DNA from: Rhodocollybia butyracea
Taxonomy: Eukaryota > Basidiomycota > Agaricomycetes > Agaricales > Omphalotaceae
Assembly: GCA_015501585.1 (NCBI GenBank)
Contig: JADNRY010000003.1
Coordinates: 496,001-560,000, forward strand
DNA: 64,000 bases
Direction: 5' to 3'
In this document: positions 57,930 through 64,000 of the stretch, piece by piece
Layout: every line of letters begins with the position of its first letter
Position numbering within the stretch: position 1 is the stretch's first letter
Made by a program: the position numbers and the translations under genes
The notes under the pieces: generated by a model
What the model saw: the letters and a program-made list of their open reading frames with translations, nothing else
What the model was told of the DNA's origin: nothing
The model's database searches: none

Positions 57930-60374
57930 ATGGCACCCATGTCTTTCAAACTAGTCCTTCTTCTTGCAGTTTCGGTGGCAGCCCTGGCTCCTGCTGGTCC
58001 CTGGGATGCTTTTAATTTTGCTCCATCTACAAGAAGCTTTACTCCGAAATCGGTCCATTCAATTGTGGGCCAAGTAACAGGAGCAGATAATCTTCTGGGA
58101 AACTCAAAGTCAACCCATGGTGCTACGATCGCAGGAAACGGCTCGTATGTTGTCTTGGACTTTGGACAGGAAGTGAGTATCAGTCGACTCGTGAATCTGA
58201 ATAGATCATAATAACAAGTTCGAAAGGTAGGAGGCAGACTATCCATACAGATCGACTCTGCCACCCGTTCTTCTGCCATGGCTCTCTCTTTCACGGAGTC
58301 TCCATTATTCATATCTCCTACGACGTCAGATGATTCCTGTATGTCTGTTCCTACCGAAAATTTCGATGGCGTGCTTCACCTCCCTACTCTTACGTCCAAT
58401 GAAACTTACATTCAAACTATTGGAGACCAAAGGGGTGGATTTCGCTTCCTGACCATCGTATCTAATGGCGAGGAACCCGTCACAATCTCAAATATCACAT
58501 TAAACGCAACGTTTATGCCACAATTCGATGATTTGAGTGCTTACACCGGATACTTCTACACGATAGACACCAGTGGATTTCATGATCCAGATTTTCTGAC
58601 CAAGTTGTGGTATGGAGGGGCGTATACTGTACAGATGAATACGATAGACTCGCATGAGGCTAGGCAGCAACCCTGCCCAATAGGAGGGGGTGCGATATAC
58701 TTAATAACGCTTGATGAATCTCTCGCTGAACTTCTACTGCAGGTTGGGCAAATAACGCATCTGGTGGTCCGGTCGAAGGTACCATCCTTGTTGATGGCGC
58801 AAAGCGAGATAGGTAATAACAGTAATACTTTGAACATTTGAGAAGCGACATGCTCAAATCTTTCATCAGGAACGTCTGGCCTGGCGATATGGGTATATCT
58901 ACTCACACTGAGCTAGTCTCCACGTTTGATATTCAATCCTCACAAAACTCCTTGTTGGTCATGTTTTCGACTCAAGACCCCGCAACTGGAGCTTTGCAAT
59001 ACTCTGGCCCTCCGATCAATGCTGTAGGCAGTGATACCTATATCTGCTGGTCCTTAATCGGTACACATAACGTATATCTCTACACGGGAGATTTGGACTT
59101 CGTAGAGAAAGTTTGGGCCAATTACACATTGGCTCTGTCCTTCCTACAAAGTCAAGTCGATGATACTGGGCTAATGAATGTTCCAACTTCCTTTGATAAT
59201 GACTGGGGTAGAGATGGTGGACAAGGTCATAACTCGGCGGCAAATGCTCTCTTGTACCAGGTATGATACACACTTTATTGTGAGGGCAGGCTGACCTACA
59301 CACATCGGTTCCCAGACTTTGATCACAGCATCAGAACTGGCCATGGCACTAGGAGATACCGGCCTTGCAGCAGCATACGTTGTCAATGCTTCTTCCATCA
59401 AGGAAGCATACAATAAAATACTTTGGAATGAAACAGCGGGTATGTTTAGGGACAATGAGACGGTAAACTTATTAGATGCTGACTGGTCATGATTACTTAC
59501 GTTCGATGTAGACAACTCTGCTTCCCCAAGACGGAAATTCCCTTGCGGTATTGTTTAATCTCACCAACAACGGTAGTCAAATACAAGCAATTAGTGAGGG
59601 TTTGACACAATTCTGGACGGATATTGGACCGCTCAGTCCAGAGGTGTGTTTGGAAAATTATCACCCGACTTCAAATCTGTGTTTAAGCCAAGTTTCAAGC
59701 TTAACGATACGATTATACCATTCATTGGCGGGTTCGAAGTGAGTTGTGGATATACGAATCGCTCTGAGCGCTCAATTAAAATCTACAGCTTCAAGCACAT
59801 TTTATCGCTGGTCAAGGCGAGCGTGCACTGGACTTGCTTCACCGGGAGTGGGGTTATATGCTGTATACGAATATCTCAGTACAGTCCACAATGCTTGAAG
59901 GCTTTACCGCAAATGGATCTTTAGGGTTGGTGCGAACCTGTCAAGACTTGGAAAGGTTTCTGACTCGCTACCTTTAGATATCGCTCGGCCGCTGGATATC
60001 ACTTTGACCATTCAGACACAAGCAACGCCCATGGATGGGCGACAGGACCTACATTTTCGTTGGTATTTTATCTAGTAGGCCTAACGGTGACCTCACCTCA
60101 GGGTGCGACTTGGTCGGTAGCGCCGGTACTGAGTGGTTTAACTGCTGCTCAGGGAGGATTTGAAACGAACCTGGGGTGGTTTGGAGCAAATTGGACGTTG
60201 ACGGATAACACCATCTTTACACTGGCGATTGAAACTCCAAGCGGAACTAAGGGTACGGTAACTCTTCCTGGTGCAGGCCATATTTCGGTGGATGGGAGTG
60301 CAACGGATACGAAAGGAGGAGATCTGATTCTGAACCTCACCGGGGGTTCACATGTTATCGTGCTACATATGTAG
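57930..60374 (+). CDS. Secreted alpha-L-rhamnosidase-like glycoside hydrolase (GH78 type)
   Basis: Predicted to release terminal rhamnose from plant glycosides or pectin side chains outside the cell. Signal peptide MAPMSFKLVLLLAVSVAALA. Beta-sandwich segments: GNGSYVVLDFGQE, GGFRFLTIVSNGEEPVTISN and AYTGYFYTIDTSGFHDPDFL. The (alpha/alpha)6-barrel has LTKLWYGGAYTVQMNTIDS, then DRNVWPGDMGISTHTELVST (catalytic acid region), GSDTYICWSLIGTHNVYLYT, FDNDWGRDGGQGHNSAANAL, QGERALDLLHREWGYMLYTN, SVQSTMLEGFTANGS and HGWATGPTFSLVFYLVGLTV. A C-terminal beta domain ends SHVIVLHM. Length of about 650-700 residues and many N-glycosylation sites fit the family. About nine introns. Confidence 0.85.
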
Positions 60375-61335
60375 ATTGAAATCGATGAAGACTATAAGTA
60401 ATCCATCGGACACTTTCAGACTAGGATCGGTCACAGTTAGACATTTGGCCAACGACACCAACGGCGTACGATGATACCCACAATTGAGACTCGTCTATTC
60501 CGTTCAGAACCCCACCAACGCCCTTATTTCAATTAGTCACGGTGTTTTTCTCGAAAAATGGCGCAAGGCCACTTATCGTTTCAATCTGTTGCTGTGGCCG
60601 TTCTTCAACATCAGCTCTTCTCCACTCTCCCAAAACTATATCAACAATACCAAGACCTGCCATCCTTCATTGCTTTTGCACCACTCCTCGCAGTTCGTCT
60701 CTCAAGTATTCAGATCCATCTTTGAGTCAACATTTCTACTGCAAATTCAGCAGCATATTTTCCATGCGCTACAGCTTCAGGAGAATTTTTTCGCCAGATA
60801 CTTTCCCAAAAAGCAAGTAACGTTCTAATCCTTTCATTCTTCATCACACACGCAAGCTCCTGTGGAAACGAGGCCAGGGGAGATTTGTCAGTAAACCCAC
60901 TTGGGGTTGTAGTGACGATGGAAGCTTAGTCCGTACTAGGAACACGCGAAGTAGTGGGTTTCGTTGACTTCTTCGATTCCTCTTGTGTCCTTTCCTTTAG
61001 CTTCATTTCCGCGTTGAAGCTGACAAAATCAAAAGCCTTTAGAACCCGACGGGACAAAGGCGGGAGTGGCAGATACCACTCCACGATTTGCTCGCATAGC
61101 CAACGGAGAATCTTGATCAATTGGAGCTTTGAGTACCTTTCCACTCGCAATGGGGTCACCAAACAGATTGAGCTAGAAACATAAGCATCCCATTTAGTCC
61201 AGGACCTAAGGCCTAAATACTCACATCTTCGTCTATCATCGACCCTAGCATTCCTGCCCGTTTCGCCGCGGACGTGGAGCTTCAGGCGAGTCAGATCTCT
61301 CAATCGAGTCACCAAAAACTTTGGAATCATCCATC
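60375..61335. other. Region with decayed minus-strand coding traces
   Basis: Minus-strand pieces look protein-like but do not form one gene: near 60860-60720 a frame with RIRTLLAFWESIWRKNSPEA and VAHGKYAAEFAVEMLTQRWI before a stop; at 61185-60926 a frame with KLQLIKILRWLCEQIVEWYL; and at about 61250-61010 MLGSMIDED, a GTGAGT donor and LNLFGDPIASGKVLKAPIDQ ending SGSKGF. These may be remnants of a broken gene. No family recognised. Confidence 0.3.
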
Positions 61336-61468
61336 ATCTCATTGGCCATTGATACTCCAAGCGGAACTAACTAGGGCACGGTAACTCTTCGGCGTTTCAG
61401 CTTCCTGGTGCAGGTCATATTTCGGTGGACGGGAGTCTGGAGTAGACGGGAGTGCAGTGGATATGAAG
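61336..61468 (+). pseudogene. Displaced fragment of the GH78 3' end
   Basis: Homologous to about 60213-60313 of the rhamnosidase gene (shared GATACTCCAAGCGGAACTAA / GAAACTCCAAGCGGAACTAA, CACGGTAACTCTTC, CTTCCTGGTGCAGGTCATAT, TTCGGTGGACGGGAGT), with a small insertion after ACTCTTC and a duplicated GACGGGAGT. It contains an early stop and no other part of the gene. Confidence 0.85.
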
Positions 61469-61553
61469 CTTTGTCATGCAATTGATCTGTACACGATCAA
61501 ATTCGTTTACAGTTGTTTGTCTTTTATACCACGGTCCATCCTTACTTACCTCC

Positions 61554-62098
61554 ATGTCCAACAACACTCGAACTGCTTTCCGCCGCCCAAACACATCTGC
61601 TCCTAGCGATGGTTCTCGAACCCTCACAATCACCACAGCCCCTCCAAGCGAAGATGAAGGTGGTTCATCCAACGAGCCCAGCGCCAGCGGAACGCTAAAG
61701 CTCCGCGGCTCCACAAGGAAACCACGCCAGAGGGTTTTATGGAGAGATGATGTTGTGGATAATGAAGGTGCTGGGAAGAAGTCTTCGAAAAGTATGTTTA
61801 TTATCCAGCTCTCATAGGGGATTTCTGATCTTTAATTCCGACAGTTTGTTGTATCTATCATAAACCGAAGGCTTTCGATGAATCTTCAGATGAAGATGAT
61901 AGTTCCGACGAGGATTCGGATTCCTCTCATCGTGCACACGAGCATGAGCATAGGCATACACACGAACATCGAGCGCAGGCGGGCAGTGTTCATCACGCGC
62001 ACGACACTGGTGCTACGATTGAACATATCGAACATGCAGATCCTTCCAAGAATGCGTATGAGCTGGCGCCGCAGAAAGGAAAACACAAAGCGAGCTGA
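61554..62098 (+). CDS. YPI1: Type 1 phosphatase regulator YPI1/PPP1R11 family
   Basis: Small, mostly disordered PP1 regulator acting with Sds22 on nuclear Glc7/PP1. Two exons, with a GTATGT...GACAG intron of about 60 bases, join in phase. MSNNTRTAFRRPNTSAPSDG starts at 61554. The PP1-binding segment reads KPRQRVLWRDDVVDNEGAGK, where RVLW is the RVxF/W docking motif. KSSKICCIYHKPKAFDESSD is the family's cysteine signature. The C-terminus is acidic then His-rich (HEHEHRHTHEHRA) and ends KGKHKAS. The length of about 160 residues is normal. Confidence 0.9.
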
Positions 62099-63186
62099 GG
62101 CCTAGGACTCGAGAGTTTTTGAACATTTAAAACTATTATGTGCGTATGTTTCTACCCGGTTGTTGTGTATGTCTCTAATTTGGAACATAGATACCGATGT
62201 AATTATATATGAATTCGAAAGATGTGTATTACCCAGCCGGCTTCCAGCGTCCATATCGTCATCCCTCGTCAAGAACACAATTATAATGCCACCAAGATTT
62301 CGCTTGGCTCTCTTTTGTTCTCGTCTCCTCTTCTCCGTTCCTCTTATCTTGTTTTGTATGAACAATATGGGTCGCAAAGGAGTGCCTTGCGCATGAACAG
62401 AGTCGGACTCCAACGATCTCGCACTAATTGTATTCGATCGCGTTCTCCCGATTACGAATTGCCTTTGTGTGCCGCTGGCGTGCATGTATCTGACTATCTT
62501 ACAACAGCTTGCTTGCCCAAAATCATATTCCTTTCGCTCTGGTGTAATGGGACTGCGTGGAGATACAATTTCGAAGTTCGTTAGAATTAATCATGTCAGA
62601 GATCCAGCCCTCACATGCACGCCTAGCACAGAAGCTTTTCAAACGGTCACATACACTGATGCCGTCGAAAGTGCCATGCATATGAACCCTGTCTTAGAGT
62701 TCGAAGAAAGGATATTACGGGCACTGCTCTTGTGATTGTCCCAGTTAGAGTTCAAGACCTTACTTAGACGACTACTCTGCAACGGACAACGCCTGCGCTC
62801 TGTCGTGTCAAGCTCAAGGTTAGTCAAAGCATTAAGCCAAGAGGAGAACGATGATTTCCACGAGGTTGGTGGCGTTGAGCCGCAATGAGGTTATCTTGTG
62901 TCAATCCGCGGAATATACCCAGGTCTGGATAAGATGATCGAAGCCCGAGGCTCAAATGGTGACGATACTGCTAGTAGAGCCAAGGCTCGTATGGCCCACC
63001 GCGTTTGTGTCCGAGGAGTGCCCACGATTCACGTGTCCGTGGCCATGATTGGAGATTAGAGTCTCAGGCAAGTCTCCGCTACTCGAACCTCATTTTCCGG
63101 GCATGACAAGGCTCATTGAACCAAAAAAAACAATTTGTCTGAGCTGACCCCATGTGCACAATAGCGCTAAAGAGTCATTGAGGGGA
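62099..63186. other. Gene-poor region
   Basis: Contains a third remnant of the MFS transporter 3' end (62359-62575) and the left part of the 63097-63335 segment duplicated at 56.1 kb. No intact gene. Confidence 0.45.
62359..62575 (+). pseudogene. Third, decayed fragment of the MFS transporter 3' end
   Basis: Patches match copy A in order: TATGGGTCGCAAAGGAGTGC against TATGTCGCAAAGAAGTGC (41009); TGTATTCGATCGCGTTCT against TGTATTCGACCGTGTTCT; and GTATCTGACTATCTTACAAC plus TCTGGTGTAATGGG against 41350-41420. Large internal deletions separate the patches and no frame survives. Confidence 0.75.
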
Positions 63187-63188
63187 GC

Positions 63189-64000
63189 ATGTTCATGCAG
63201 GTGGACCAATTTAGAAGAAGGGGAGTTAAAATCTATGGGATAACATATAAGCATCCGGGAAATACGTGTTTTAGTACAGGAGATACACGGACCCACAAAG
63301 GCATTACCCAGAGAAAAAGATGGACTGATGAAGCCAAAACTTGCTTCGTCGAGTCACTTGATGACTGGGGGATACAAAGCCTGGCTAGCCGTCTTGTAGC
63401 GCCTGAAGAAAAATCGTTTGTAAGGTTACGGGATATATTCACCAGGGGAACTGAAATTGATTCGGGGACTTCTTTCGCTTCTGGAGGAAATACAAGAGGA
63501 TACCAATAAGCACTGTGATGCCTTCACCCAGCTGGTAACCTCAATGTCTGTGGAGTACCTAGGTATGATGGAATGGTATATCTCGCGGGAGTTCAGGTTG
63601 TGCCATTTCCGCAGGTTGCCAGCAGTGGAGGATGAGTGTCGCGCGTTGCTGGGTTGCGAAGGTCAGGGGGTGTTCGCACCGGATTTGCTGGTTGTTCGCC
63701 AGGGCTTGTACAACCTGCTCCGTAGGTCGCTGTTCGATCGTCGGGTTCTCACCTTGACAGCGAAGATTACATTTGATGTACTAAGTATCTTCTCTGGAAA
63801 GGAGCCTTATATACCTGAGCCGCACCTGTATGTTACATAGTTCGCAGTGAATTCTATTTTTCTCGAAGTTGAATATGCGCATCACTGTATGATACTCGTG
63901 CACGCAGTTGGCTCGGTGCACTGGGGTGATTGAGTCCATCCTGCCACTGCGCGGGCCCTGGTTGTTCCTCACTGATGATGGGACCGCGCCGGTTCTTTCT
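63189..64000 (+). CDS. Partial hypothetical gene at the right edge
   Basis: Two overlapping frames encode protein-like sequence: first WTDEAKTCFVESLDDWGIQS and RLVAPEEKSFVRLRDIFTRG, then after a frame change near 63440-63457 LIRGLLSLLEEIQEDTNKHC, FRLCHFRRLPAVEDECRALL, LLVVRQGLYNLLRRSLFDRR and LTAKITFDVLSIFSGKEPYI. A stop at 63838 may be bypassed by a GTATGT...GCAG intron leading to RCTGVIESILPLRGPWLFLT, which runs off the window. Family not recognised. The frame change means a short intron was missed or the gene is broken. Confidence 0.45.

Noticed and set aside
63860..64000. Similarity between the right edge (GATGGGACCGCGCCGGTT) and 54485-54505 (AATGGGACCACGCCGGTA).
   Set aside because: Too short and not extended on either side; not enough to claim a duplication.
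1..64000. CRISPR array, bacterial operon or phage content.
   Set aside because: The window is eukaryotic throughout: spliced genes, no regularly spaced direct repeats, no prokaryotic signals.

Overview
This window is nuclear DNA from a filamentous basidiomycete, most likely an agaricomycete. Short introns (about 45-70 bases, GT-AG, CTRAY-like branch points) cut almost every gene. Conserved eukaryotic housekeeping proteins alternate with fungal secreted and surface proteins, and neighbouring genes share very short intergenic spaces. Exon boundaries below were read by eye from frame, homology and splice signals; gene ends are firmer than internal junctions.

Layout. 1-38.7 kb is a gene-dense, mostly housekeeping block: tubulin cofactor D (partial, minus) divergent from BUD22; a zinc-finger hypothetical; a secreted hypothetical; a PTC2-type PP2C phosphatase; a coiled-coil/proline-rich protein divergent from a NUDCD1 homologue; the pore membrane protein NDC1; a HOS3-type histone deacetylase; a single-pass surface protein; a Sec14-like lipid-transfer protein; an F-box-like protein; the DNA polymerase alpha B subunit divergent from a hypothetical protein; a secreted arylsulfotransferase-type protein; an HSP20 chaperone with heat-shock elements; and an ARC1/EMAPII-type tRNA-binding cofactor.

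38.7-57 kb is a rearranged accessory region. A convergent pair, a DHA2-type MFS transporter and an APH-like small-molecule kinase (copy A, about 39.17-42.62 kb), is repeated as copy B (about 45.43-54.40 kb). In copy B the kinase frame stays open, but the transporter has lost its start and is split by three insertions, each recognisable against copy A: a 1.0-kb inverted-repeat-bounded element carrying a tRNA-Ser-like pol III unit, a 149-bp MITE on TA, and a 4.56-kb element on TA that itself contains a 5'-truncated LINE. A perfect 72-bp palindrome lies just outside copy B. A third, badly decayed transporter fragment lies at about 62.36-62.58 kb.

57-64 kb holds a secreted GH78-type alpha-L-rhamnosidase gene, a displaced fragment of its own 3' end, a YPI1/PPP1R11-type protein phosphatase 1 regulator, and a partial gene at the right edge whose upstream DNA is duplicated at 56.1 kb.

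The most unusual content is the duplicated transporter/kinase pair and its stratified insertions. The pairing suggests transport or detoxification of a small molecule, but the sequence gives no substrate.
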